A stretch of 64,000 bases of DNA, taken from contig NZ_JAKXMK010000015.1 of assembly GCF_022524485.1 (NCBI RefSeq), positions 124,001 to 188,000 on the forward strand, given 5' to 3'. The translations under genes and the position numbers were made by a program. The notes below the pieces were generated by a model. The model saw only the letters and a list, made by a program, of their open reading frames with translations. It searched no databases and was not told the DNA's origin. The number at the start of each line of letters is the position of its first letter. The first letter of the stretch is position 1. Source of the DNA: Pseudonocardia alaniniphila (GTDB lineage: Bacteria; Actinomycetota; Actinomycetes; Mycobacteriales; Pseudonocardiaceae). Shown here piece by piece: positions 17,212-25,514 of this stretch.

Positions 17212-18207
17212 TCAGGGGCGGAAGCCGCGCACGTATTCGGCGAACCGCTCAGCGCCGTCGACGATCCGCGGGCCGCTGATCGCCTCGTTGTAGTCGAGGA
17301 TGTGGAACCGGTTGTGCCGGATCGCAGGCAGCGACTGAAGGGCGGGGTGAGCCTTGAGGAAGGCGATCTTCTCCTCGGCCGGCTGGTCCTGGTAGTCGAG
17401 GATGATGATGATCTCGGGTTGGGCCTGGACCACCGCCTCCCATCCGACGTCGGTCCAGCGCGCCGCGAGGTCGGCGAAGATGTTCCGTGCCCCCGCGAAC
17501 TCGATGATCTGGTTCGGCGGTACCTGGTTCGCCGCGGTGAACGGACGGTCGGTGCCGGAGTCGTAGAGGAACACCGACGGTGGGGGGTCCAGACGGGGGG
17601 CCTGTTGTCGGATCGCGGCGACCCTGGCCCGCAGCTCGGCGACGTAGACGTTGGCGCGTTCCTCGACGCCGAAGATCCGGCCGAGGCGCTCCAGGTCGGT
17701 GTAGAGGGCTTCGAACGGCGGAACCTGCTCGGGGAAGTTCGGGTAGTTGTAGCAGGTCTCGGTGTGCATGAAGCTCTGGATGCCGAGGCCGTCGAGGATC
17801 TCGGGAGTGATCCCGCGCTGGTCGCTGAATCCTGAGCGCCATCCGGCGACGACGAAGTCGGCCCCGGCGTCCACCACGAGTTCCCGGTTGAGCAGGTCGC
17901 GGCTCAGCAACTCCACCTTCGCGTACTCCGCGGCCCATGGAGACTCCTCCACCGGCGGGTTCGCGGGTGGCATCACGTACCCGCGCACGGCGTCAGTGAG
18001 GCCGAGGCTGAACAGCTTGTCCGCGCTGCCCGCCTCGTAGGCGACCGCCCGCTGCGGACGTTGGTAGGAGACCTCCTCGCCACAGCGCGCAACGGTGACG
18101 GGCGCCGGAGCGCCGGACTGCGGAACGACCTCGGCTCCGCAGCCGGCGAGCAGGAGCGAGAGCGCGACTACCGGAGCGGCGCGCCGGACGGTCCGGGACG
18201 GGGTCAC
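17212..18207 (-). CDS. Metal-complex/siderophore ABC transporter substrate-binding lipoprotein
   Basis: A 331-residue FecB/BtuF-class binding protein. It has a lipoprotein signal peptide (basic start, hydrophobic core, LLAGC with Cys23), then two lobes joined by a long helix. FLYDSGTDRPFTAANQVPPNQIIEFAG and AQPEIIIILDYQ are typical of metal-chelate binders. The GTG start at 18207 has AAGGAAG upstream and overlaps the stop of the ATPase gene (GTGA). It is the last gene of the six-gene minus-strand operon starting at 22729 and would capture the metallophore complex outside the membrane. Confidence 0.88.
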   Translation of the reverse strand: MTPSRTVRRAAPVVALSLLLAGCGAEVVPQSGAPAPVTVARCGEEVSYQRPQRAVAYEAGSADKLFSLGLTDAVRGYVMPPANPPVEESPWAAEYAKVELLSRDLLNRELVVDAGADFVVAGWRSGFSDQRGITPEILDGLGIQSFMHTETCYNYPNFPEQVPPFEALYTDLERLGRIFGVEERANVYVAELRARVAAIRQQAPRLDPPPSVFLYDSGTDRPFTAANQVPPNQIIEFAGARNIFADLAARWTDVGWEAVVQAQPEIIIILDYQDQPAEEKIAFLKAHPALQSLPAIRHNRFHILDYNEAISGPRIVDGAERFAEYVRGFRP

Positions 18208-19013
18208 GAGAGGCTTCCTTTCGAAGCTGGGGACTGAACAGGGCTCGTCAAGGAGAGCGAGTAGAGGAGTTGCGGGGCACCGGTCAGGGGGTGCGGCACG
18301 ACGCTCGCCACGACTCCGAAGACGCGCTGGACGAGCTCGGCCGTCAGCACGTCCCACGGTTTCCCCACGGAGACGAGGCAGCCGTCGAGGAGAACCGCGA
18401 GCCGGTCGCAGACGGCAGCAGCGAGGTTCAGGTCGTGCAGGACGACGAGCACCGTCAGTCCGGATCTGCGCAAGAGCGAGAGCAGTTCGATCTGGTGCCG
18501 TACGTCGAGGTGGTTGGTCGGCTCGTCGAGGACCAGCACCCGCGGTTCCTGCACCAGCGCCCGGGCCGCGAGCACGCGCTGGCGCTCCCCGCCGGAGAGG
18601 GAGAGCACACCGCGGTGCGCCAAGTGTGCAACGTCGAGCTGGTGCATCGCCCGTGCGCACAGCTCACGTTCCCGGGCGGTGAGGGGCTGGTTGCCCTGCT
18701 TGTGGGGAGTGCGTCCGAGCGCCACGGTCTCGGCGACCGTGAAGTCGAGGTCGGCCACGGTCTCCTGGGTCAGCGCAGCTACCCGGCGGGCGCTCTCCCG
18801 CAGGCGCAGGCCCGTCGCATCGTCGCCGTCGAGCAGCACCGCGCCGCGGGTCGGGCGCATCGCCCGGTAGACACATCTCAGGGCCGTGGATTTGCCGCTC
18901 CCGTTCGGACCGACCAGGCCGACGACCTCGCCGCTGCCGACGTCGAGGTCGAGTTCTCGGACCAGCGCCCGGCCCGCGACCTCGACCGTCAGCCCGCTCA
19001 ACTGCAGCCGCAT
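18204..19013 (-). CDS. ABC transporter ATP-binding protein (FecE/BtuD type)
   Basis: A 269-residue ATPase with Walker A GPNGSGKST, Q-loop region AALTQET, signature LSGGERQR, Walker B VLVLDEP and the H-loop VVLHD. The ATG at 19013 overlaps the permease stop (TGATG); a TTG one codon earlier is an alternative. It powers the FecCD permease encoded immediately upstream. All spacing in this operon is overlapping, implying translational coupling. Confidence 0.92.
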   Translation of the reverse strand: MRLQLSGLTVEVAGRALVRELDLDVGSGEVVGLVGPNGSGKSTALRCVYRAMRPTRGAVLLDGDDATGLRLRESARRVAALTQETVADLDFTVAETVALGRTPHKQGNQPLTARERELCARAMHQLDVAHLAHRGVLSLSGGERQRVLAARALVQEPRVLVLDEPTNHLDVRHQIELLSLLRRSGLTVLVVLHDLNLAAAVCDRLAVLLDGCLVSVGKPWDVLTAELVQRVFGVVASVVPHPLTGAPQLLYSLSLTSPVQSPASKGSLS

Positions 19014-20113
19014 CAACGGCCGCCGAACAGGTAACCGCGTCGACGCATGAGGTAGACGAAGACCGGCACCCCGACGAGCGCGGTGATAGCCCCGAGCGGC
19101 AGCTCACGAGGAGCGACCACGGTGCGGGAGAGCAGGTCGACCCAGACCATGAAGACCGCCCCGACCAGTGGGGTGATGACCAGGACCTTGGCGTGGCCCG
19201 CCCCCACCACCAGGCGGACCAGGTGCGGCATGACCAGCCCGACGAACCCGATCGCCCCGCTGACCGCCACCATCGCACCGGTCATCAGCGAGGTCAGCAC
19301 GAACAGGGCGGTGCGTACTGCCGTGGTGTCGACACCCAGGCTGACCGCCGTCTCGTCGCCGAGTGCCATGGCGTCCAGCGATCGCCCGTACCGGCGCAGC
19401 ACCACCGTGCCGAACACGACGACCGCGGCGACCACCGGCAGCGACTCCCAGGTGGCCGCGCCGAAGCTGCCCATCGTCCAGAAGAGCACGGTGCTGGTCG
19501 CCTCCCCGTCCGGTGCGAGGTAGATGAGCACGCTCATCACCGCCTGGAACCCGAATGACAGCGCGATGCCGGTCAGCACCAGACGCAACGGAGTGATCCC
19601 GGCCCGCGTGGCGGATGCCGCGTACACCAGGACCGACGCCAGTGCCGCGCCGAGGAAGGCTCCGATCGAGACCGCGTGGATGCCCAGGCCGGCCAGGACC
19701 CCGAAGACGATCACGGTGACCGCCCCGACCGACGCCCCGGAAGACACGCCGAGGACGTACGGGTCGGCGAGGGCGTTGCGCACCATCGCCTGGACGGCCA
19801 CTCCGACCACTGCGAGCCCTGCGCCCACCGCGGCGGCGAGGAGCACCCGGGGCGCCCGGACCTGCCAGATGATCTGGTAGGCGGCCACCTCGGATGCGGA
19901 GATCCGCCCGCCGCTCAGCGCCGCCCAGAGGTAGCGCGCGGTATCGCCCGGGTTGATCACGGCGGGACCGAGCCCGATCGCGATGACGATCGAGGCCAGC
20001 AGCACCAGGAAGAGCCCCGCCCCGGCGATCACCAGCCCGACGGACGTGGGGTCGGCGGCAGGCCGGGCGGGCGCGAGGGCCGCGGCTGCGTCGATGCCGT
20101 GCGGCGCCGTCAC
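19013..20113 (-). CDS. FecCD-family ABC transporter permease
   Basis: A 366-residue permease with about ten hydrophobic segments. Conserved FecCD features are RAPRVLLAAAVGAGLAVVGVAVQ, NALADPYVLGVSSGAS, and the cytoplasmic coupling region GFVGLVMPHLVR near residue 285. The GTG at 20113 overlaps the stop of the DUF364-like gene. It would work as a homodimer with the downstream ATPase and lipoprotein. A single permease gene is enough for this family. Confidence 0.92.
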   Translation of the reverse strand: MTAPHGIDAAAALAPARPAADPTSVGLVIAGAGLFLVLLASIVIAIGLGPAVINPGDTARYLWAALSGGRISASEVAAYQIIWQVRAPRVLLAAAVGAGLAVVGVAVQAMVRNALADPYVLGVSSGASVGAVTVIVFGVLAGLGIHAVSIGAFLGAALASVLVYAASATRAGITPLRLVLTGIALSFGFQAVMSVLIYLAPDGEATSTVLFWTMGSFGAATWESLPVVAAVVVFGTVVLRRYGRSLDAMALGDETAVSLGVDTTAVRTALFVLTSLMTGAMVAVSGAIGFVGLVMPHLVRLVVGAGHAKVLVITPLVGAVFMVWVDLLSRTVVAPRELPLGAITALVGVPVFVYLMRRRGYLFGGR

Positions 20114-20919
20114 GAGTGTCCTTCCCGGTACAGGTAGAGGACGGTGGGGTCGGCGCTGAACTGCGAGAACGGGAAGGGCTCGGCCGACAGCGCGGTGACC
20201 CCACCGCCGACGAACGCCCGGGCGATCGCGCTGCCCGTCTGCGCGTAGACGACCAGCGGGACGGCCCGTTCCCGGCAGCGGGCGAGGATCAGGTCGAACG
20301 TGCCGTTGCCGAGTGTCATGCCGGTGGCGACCACCGCGTCCGCTCTCTCGAGGACGTCGGACATGACGGCGGTGACCAGATCGCCCCACTGCGTGACCCG
20401 CAGGTTCAGGTCACACGGCACGGGTTCCGCGCCGCGGTCACGGATGGCGGCCACCAGTGGGTTGACCACGCCGATCAGCGCCACCCGCGTGCCGGGGGTC
20501 ACGTCGAGCAGCCCGGCCACGGCCGCGTCACGGGCCCGGGCCCTGACCTCGGGCCCCCCGGCCGGGAGCACGACAGGCGTCGCGGCCGACGCGCGGTGTG
20601 GAGCTTCGGCAGCCAGGTAGGCATCGAGGGCAGCGGTCCGCAGCGCCGCCGGCCCGTCACGCAGCAGCACATCGAGCGGCCTGCCCGACGCGTCCGCACA
20701 GATCCCCGGATCGACCTCGCCTGCCTCGAAGGCGCAGGCTCCGAACGCCGCCCCGACCCGGACCAGCACGTACTGGTTGCGGTAGGTCGTGGTGCCGCCG
20801 GCGAGCCGCGTGCCGTGGTGGACCCAGAACACACTCGTCGCCACCAGGTCAGCGGGCGGCCGCCCGTACCGACCGTCGAGCACGTCGGCCGTGAGAGCTC
20901 CGATCGTCGCCGGCGTCAT
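20110..20919 (-). CDS. DUF364-like Rossmann protein (putative heavy-metal chelation)
   Basis: A 269-residue protein. The N-terminal ~100 residues (FWVHHGTRLAGGTTTYRNQYVLVRVG) correspond to the DUF4213-type enolase-like domain, and residues ~135-255 to the DUF364 Rossmann-like domain (GTRVALIGVVNPLVAAIRDRG, ADAVVATGMTLGNGTFDLIL). The family is annotated as putative heavy-metal chelation and often sits next to metal or corrinoid ABC transporters; its activity is not established. The position between biosynthetic-type enzymes and the importer suggests a role in making or handling the chelator. Confidence 0.75.
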   Translation of the reverse strand: MTPATIGALTADVLDGRYGRPPADLVATSVFWVHHGTRLAGGTTTYRNQYVLVRVGAAFGACAFEAGEVDPGICADASGRPLDVLLRDGPAALRTAALDAYLAAEAPHRASAATPVVLPAGGPEVRARARDAAVAGLLDVTPGTRVALIGVVNPLVAAIRDRGAEPVPCDLNLRVTQWGDLVTAVMSDVLERADAVVATGMTLGNGTFDLILARCRERAVPLVVYAQTGSAIARAFVGGGVTALSAEPFPFSQFSADPTVLYLYREGHS

Positions 20920-21956
20920 GACCGCGCGCCCGCGCGCTCGGACCGCTCGTCCCGTGACGCCGCGCCACGCGAACCCGGCAGTACGGCGGTGGCCGACCAG
21001 GGCAGGACCAGATCCTCGACACGCTCGACCGTCCTGGGGGCCAGGCTGTCCACCGCCGGGACGTGCTCGTGACCGTCGAAGGCCGCGTCGACGTAGCGGT
21101 GCCCGGTGTCGGGTGACAGGAACACCACCGTCCGGTCGGGGTCCCGGTAGCGCTCGTGGCGGGCCACGAGGTACGCGGCACCGGCCGAGAGCCCGGCGAA
21201 CACACCGCTGTCGCGCAGGAGCGCCACGGCTCCGGCCCGCGCGTACGTGAACGCCATCCAGTGCATGCGGTCGTACAGATCACGGCGGACGTTGCGGAAC
21301 TCGATCGAGCTCCCGATGCCCGCGATGATCATGTCCGGGTCCGAGGTGTGCTCCGCGCCGAACGTGACGCTCCCGAACGGTTGGATGCCCACCAACTGCA
21401 CGTCACGACCCGACTGACGCAGGTAGGTGGCCAGCGCACCGGTCGACGCCCCGGTTCCCACGCCGCCGACGACGGTGAGCGGGCCCGCCGGGAGCTCCTG
21501 CCCGACCGTCTCCGCCACCGACCGGTACCCGATGTAGTGCACGCCGTCGTGGTACTGGCGCATCCAGTGGTAGTCGGGATGCTCGAGCAAGAGCTCGCCC
21601 ACCCGCTGCACCCGGAGGTTCTGGTCGAGCTTGAGGTCCGCCGACGGGCTCACCTGCTCCAGCGTTGCGCCGAGGATCTCCAGTTGCAGGCGCAATGTCC
21701 GGTCGACAGTGGTGGAACCGACGATGTGGCACCGCATGCCGTACCGATGGCAGGCGAGCGCCAGGGCGTGCGCGTAGATGCCACTGGAGCTGTCGACGAG
21801 CGTGTCGCCGCGGCGTACCAACCCGGCGTCGAGCAGATGCCGCACGGCACCGAGGGCCGAGCGCACCTTCATGATCTCGAACCGCAGGCACACCACTCCC
21901 CGTTCGACCTGGATGAGGTCGGGATCTGCGATCGCTTCCGCGTAGTGCCGGTGCAT
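20916..21956 (-). CDS. PLP-dependent cysteine-synthase-like enzyme (SbnA-like)
   Basis: A 346-residue fold-type II PLP enzyme. The Schiff-base Lys is in RFEIMKVRSALGA (~residue 30), the substrate/carboxylate loop is SSSGIYAHALA in place of the usual SGNTG, and the phosphate-binding loop is GGVGTGASTGAL. Relatives such as SbnA and CysK carry out beta-replacement on an activated serine; SbnA makes a diaminopropionate precursor for staphyloferrin B. The altered asparagine loop suggests a different nucleophile. The start ATG overlaps the methyltransferase stop (TGATG). Confidence 0.8.
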   Translation of the reverse strand: MHRHYAEAIADPDLIQVERGVVCLRFEIMKVRSALGAVRHLLDAGLVRRGDTLVDSSSGIYAHALALACHRYGMRCHIVGSTTVDRTLRLQLEILGATLEQVSPSADLKLDQNLRVQRVGELLLEHPDYHWMRQYHDGVHYIGYRSVAETVGQELPAGPLTVVGGVGTGASTGALATYLRQSGRDVQLVGIQPFGSVTFGAEHTSDPDMIIAGIGSSIEFRNVRRDLYDRMHWMAFTYARAGAVALLRDSGVFAGLSAGAAYLVARHERYRDPDRTVVFLSPDTGHRYVDAAFDGHEHVPAVDSLAPRTVERVEDLVLPWSATAVLPGSRGAASRDERSERAGARS

Positions 21957-22729
21957 CAGCGGTCGGACGCCGGACGTGCGGCCGCGCGACGCAGTGCGAA
22001 CAAGTACGTCCGGACGTCATCGCCGGGCCAGTCCTCCACGTGCACGATCTCGGCGCCGAACCCGGCGTGGAGCGCGATCGCCACGATCTCGCGCAGCGGA
22101 GCGGTGTTGGAGACGATCAGGTACACGACGCCACCGGGCGCCAGAAGATCGCGTCCCACGAGTTGTGCGAAGAACCGCTCCGCGATCTCGCGCCCCACGC
22201 AGAGGTTCCGCGCGATGTCCGGGTCGTCCGACAGCGGCAGCTCGATCGCGGGCGGGTTGAACGTGACCACGTCGACCTGGACACCGTCGGGAAAGCCCTC
22301 CCAGACGTCGGCGACCACGGGATGCAACGGCGGGCCGGCCGGGCCCACGATCTCCTCGTAGTGCTTCACCGTGGTCCGCACACTCTCCGGGTGCACGTCG
22401 AGGGCGTACACGGCCGCAGCGCCGCGCACGCCGGCCACCACCGCCTCGACCCCGAGCCCGGCCCCCATCGCGGCGTAGCGCAGGTCAGTCACCGGAAGCG
22501 TGCCGTCCAGCAGCCGGCTGTGCACCAGCCTGCTGGTGGCTCCGGGCTGGAACACCCCGGGCGGAAGGTCGAAGTCCCAGCCGTTCCAGGAGTAGCGGCG
22601 GTGCTCGTGGATGGCCCGGCTCGGTGGGTTGATCTCGCGGATCACATCGGGCGGCAGGGTCCGCGGAAGCCGGTCGTGCAGCTCCCAGTCGGCGGCGGCG
22701 CCCGGCAGCACGGGGCGGGTGGGGATCAT
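21956..22729 (-). CDS. SAM-dependent methyltransferase (NPP motif)
   Basis: A 257-residue class I methyltransferase. The SAM loop is AAMGAGLGVEAVVAG, the acidic end of strand 2 is YALDVHPESV, and the motif IV is FNPPAIELP, resembling the NPP(Y/F) of N-methyltransferases such as HemK/PrmC. No RNA- or peptide-binding domain is attached. First gene of the six-gene operon, 8 bases downstream of a 19-bp Fur/Zur-type palindrome. I infer N-methylation of a small metabolite made by the adjacent PLP enzyme. ATG 22729 is preferred over upstream in-frame codons because these lie inside the operator. Confidence 0.8.
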   Translation of the reverse strand: MIPTRPVLPGAAADWELHDRLPRTLPPDVIREINPPSRAIHEHRRYSWNGWDFDLPPGVFQPGATSRLVHSRLLDGTLPVTDLRYAAMGAGLGVEAVVAGVRGAAAVYALDVHPESVRTTVKHYEEIVGPAGPPLHPVVADVWEGFPDGVQVDVVTFNPPAIELPLSDDPDIARNLCVGREIAERFFAQLVGRDLLAPGGVVYLIVSNTAPLREIVAIALHAGFGAEIVHVEDWPGDDVRTYLFALRRAAARPASDR

Positions 22730-22737
22730 GGCGCCAT

Positions 22738-22756
22738 GGTAATGACTATCATTACC
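22738..22756. promoter_or_regulatory. Fur/Zur-type operator
   Basis: GGTAATGA and TCATTACC flank a CTA centre: a perfect 19-bp dyad with the AATGA-N3-TCATT core shared by Fur and actinobacterial Zur boxes. It lies between the methyltransferase start (minus) and the divergent plus-strand genes beginning at 22870, so one metal-responsive repressor could govern both directions. Confidence 0.75.
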
Positions 22757-22869
22757 AATACAAGAGGAGAACTTGACCATCTACGGGCAGCGCGCGTTGC
22801 TTGCTGTTACCTCTTGCAAGTCAGATGCAGTAGTGCCATCCCAGGGGAGATGTCCCGGAGAGGACAAGG

Positions 22870-23028
22870 ATGCTCAACATCGCGCCGCTCGGCGGTGACG
22901 GGTTCGTCGTCAGCCAGCGGCTGGTGCACCGATCCGACGCCAACCGCTCCGACCGGGACCGCCGCGCACTGCTCTACCTGTTCCAGCCCGCGGGCCGGCC
23001 CCACCCGGACGAGAGCGGGCGCGCGTGA
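22870..23028 (+). pseudogene. C-terminal fragment of a PhyH-type Fe(II)/2-oxoglutarate dioxygenase
   Basis: A 52-codon frame with GGAGAGG seven bases before its ATG. The body VVSQRLVHRSDANRSDRDRRALLYLFQPAG matches the end of phytanoyl-CoA dioxygenase-like proteins, where the distal iron-binding His and the 2-oxoglutarate-binding Arg lie. The HxD portion is missing. The TGA overlaps the GTG of the exporter gene (GTGA), so the fragment may still be translated to couple the exporter. It suggests that a hydroxylase once belonged to this cluster. Confidence 0.5.
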
Positions 23029-24266
23029 CACCTCCGTCACCAGCGACGGCCGCACCGACTCGCTCGGTTCTGCGCGAGCCTGCGTTCCTGCGACTCTGGA
23101 TCGGGACCACCGCGTCCGGTCCGTCCACCTGGGCGTTGCCGTTCCTGGTCGGCCTCGCGCTCCTCGACGGCCTCGTCACCGCGGTGGAGCTCGGCCTGGC
23201 ACTGGCCGCCCGCACGGTCGGGTTCCTCGCGGCGGTCCCGGTCGCCGGGGTGCTCGCCGACCGCTACTCGCGGCGCCGGGTCGTCGGCTGGTCGGCAGCC
23301 GCGGCTGCGCTGGCCAGCCCGGTCCTCGCGTTCGGCATCGACGGCTCGGTGGCGCTGATCGCCGTGGCGGCGGCGATCGTCGGGGCCGGGCAGGGCGCCT
23401 GCCGTCCGGCGTTCCAGGCGCTGGTCGCCGAGGTGGTCGACTCCGGCAGGCGGCAGCAGGCCAACGCGGCGGTCACCATCGCCGTCCGCGTCACCGTCCT
23501 CGTGGCGCCGAGCGCGGCGGCGCTGCTCGCGCTCGTCGCCGACGTCCGGATACTGGTCGTCGGCACCGGGGTCCTGTGGCTCGTCGCAGCCCTCGTCCCG
23601 CCTCGCGGCTCAGTGGGTGCCGCCAACCCCACGGAGTCTTCGTCTTTCGCCCGTGAGTTCGGCGAGGGATTGCGGGAGGCACGGCGCCATCCCTGGTTCC
23701 TCGCCGGACTCGGCGCGCTGACGGCCGTGATCGCCACCGGCTACTCCGCAACCGGCGTGGCACTGCCGCTCGTCTCCCGCGACCGCTACGGCACCGAGGT
23801 CGTGCTCGCCGCCGCCACCACGGGCTACACCGCGGGCGCCCTGCTCGGCGCGCTGATCATCGCCCGCTGGCGGCCGCGACGGCCGGGCTGGGCCGCGCTG
23901 GCAGGTCTCGGCCTCTACGCGCTCGCACCGTTGTCGCTGCTGTTACCCGTCCCGGCGCTCCTCGTCGTGGCGGCGTACGTCGTGACCGGGATCGGCATCG
24001 AGCTGTTCAACGTTCCGTGGTTCACGGCAACCCAGCGCGAGGTCGAGCCACGGCTGCTCGCCCGCGTCTCCTCGATCGACTTCCTCTTCTCCTACGGCCT
24101 CGCCCCGCTCGGGCTCGCCCTGATCGCCCCGGCGATGGGCGCCTTCGGCACGACGCCGGTCCTGCTCGCCTGCACGCTGGTCTGCCTGATCGCCCCGGCC
24201 GCCGCGGCGGCTGCACCCGGTGCCCGCGGGTTCACCCGATACGGGGACTCGAGGTCCCCGACCTGA
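23025..24266 (+). CDS. MFS exporter (EntS-like, MFS_3)
   Basis: A 413-residue transporter with about twelve hydrophobic helices. It has the A-like motif GVLADRYSRRRVVG after helix 2 and the proline-rich helix 5 region, and it resembles EntS/MFS_3 siderophore exporters (RVSSIDFLFSYGLAPLG late in the sequence). The GTG start overlaps the preceding small frame. Divergent from the methyltransferase-importer operon across the metal-type operator, it is well placed to secrete the product that the ABC system takes back up. Confidence 0.88.
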   Translation: MTPPSPATAAPTRSVLREPAFLRLWIGTTASGPSTWALPFLVGLALLDGLVTAVELGLALAARTVGFLAAVPVAGVLADRYSRRRVVGWSAAAAALASPVLAFGIDGSVALIAVAAAIVGAGQGACRPAFQALVAEVVDSGRRQQANAAVTIAVRVTVLVAPSAAALLALVADVRILVVGTGVLWLVAALVPPRGSVGAANPTESSSFAREFGEGLREARRHPWFLAGLGALTAVIATGYSATGVALPLVSRDRYGTEVVLAAATTGYTAGALLGALIIARWRPRRPGWAALAGLGLYALAPLSLLLPVPALLVVAAYVVTGIGIELFNVPWFTATQREVEPRLLARVSSIDFLFSYGLAPLGLALIAPAMGAFGTTPVLLACTLVCLIAPAAAAAAPGARGFTRYGDSRSPT

Positions 24267-24306
24267 CCTGCGGGTGCGATGGGCCGAGATCGTCCGGGTG
24301 ATCGAC

Positions 24307-24335
24307 TTCACGGCAACCTAGCGCGAGGTCGAGCC
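24307..24335 (+). repeat. Partial duplicate of exporter-gene sequence
   Basis: Twenty-nine bases match 24021-24049 inside the exporter gene with one mismatch. The copy carries a stop in the corresponding frame. It is 40 bases past the exporter stop and marks the start of the decayed spacer that follows. Confidence 0.6.
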
Positions 24336-25514
24336 GGCCACGGCCGCTCGGCCGATCATCCGCATCGCAGAACCCCCGCGTGCGGAATACCGTCGCGAGG
24401 TCGGACATCCCGCCAGACGACTCGTTCTGCGGCGGCCGAGCGACCATCTCCGCAACGACCACCGCGGCGGTCGCCTCCGGAGGAAGTCGGGGGCGAGCGG
24501 GTCGAGGTAGCGGACCGCGATTGTGGTCGGCATCGGACTCCCTTCGTGTTCCTGGAGAGCTTGAAGCGGTATCGAAAATCTGTTGCTTACGACGGGCGCA
24601 CCCGAATCGGTATTCGAGATTCGGTGCATGATCCAGGGAAGCGCGCGATGAGCGGCGCGGTCATCAGTGTCCATGCAGTGGCCCAACCCTTCGTAACGCG
24701 TGACGATCAATACCGCAACCCGCCCCGCAGGGGCGGCTCGAGAACGTCACGCAGCAAACGCTAAGAGCCCATCCCCCACGTGGCCAACGAGAGTTCGGAA
24801 TTCCTGCCATGCCTTGTCGTCATGGTCTTCGGCAACGCCTCGCTCGTCGCGTCGACACCGACGTCCATGACGCTCACGCATACCGGGAATGTCGAACGCT
24901 CGTTGGAAGAATGCGCGGTGGGCTCCTAACCTTGGAGCGTGACATGTTCTCACATCGCCATGCGCCTGCGGTCCGGCACTTTCGGCGAAGTCGGCGCTCG
25001 CGAGGATCTCAACGAACACGGCAGCCTTGCTGCCGTGTCGGCCGAAATCCTGTCATGCACGACGACATCCGCCATCGGCAAGGCGCACCGATCGCAATCG
25101 TGACCTCCGGTCGACGCTTTGTCGAGTCGTTCGCCGACACGACGAACCGCGTCCGGTACTGGCACGGGTCTTCGACGACGCTGCGGGCATGCCGTTGCCC
25201 GTGATCGGCCAACCGCGGCTCAGTTGCGGCGCGCAACCGGTAGCCAAGGCCTGCGAGCAAGTGCAATCAGCCATCGCTGTCATGCCGCACCCGACTTGGG
25301 TGTCGGAATCTCCTGCTCCTAGCGTGGCTGGTGACCCTGCCGAAAAATCAGCACCAACACCCGCCGACCGCTCAGCACTTCATCGCACCACTCGACCACC
25401 AGTGGCCAATTGATTCAGCCGCGCCCACATGTCCAATGGAGTGGCCACTAGAGGAGCGACCGGAAGCCAAGGAAGCGATCGAGCCACCCCGGCGTTTCGG
25501 GATAGGAGTAGTTC
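24336..25514. other. 1.2-kb spacer with palindrome, no supported gene
   Basis: A minus-strand frame from an ATG near 24533 has a plausible GGGAG site and begins MPTTIAVRYLDPLAPDF, but it turns into Arg/Ser-rich sequence after about 20 codons, so it is at best a fragment. Frames between 24747 and 25413 owe their length to composition. The notable structure is the imperfect palindrome at 24758-24933. Confidence 0.4.
24758..24933. repeat. ~175-bp imperfect palindrome
   Basis: The left arm (24758-24845) and the reverse complement of the right arm (24846-24933) align over about 85 positions at roughly 70-75 percent. Shared blocks include AGAGCCCA/AGGAGCCCA, CCAACGAG, GTTCG, CGTCATGG and TCGGC. 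A transcript could fold into one long hairpin. Nothing identifies it as a known element. Confidence 0.6.

Noticed and set aside
22040..23656. A 538-codon plus-strand frame across the methyltransferase and exporter starts
   Set aside because: It is antisense to the methyltransferase and out of frame with the exporter; no domain resemblance, and it crosses the operator.
24747..25413. Several overlapping frames of 60-130 codons on both strands
   Set aside because: None resembles a protein family; their length comes from composition and from the palindrome.
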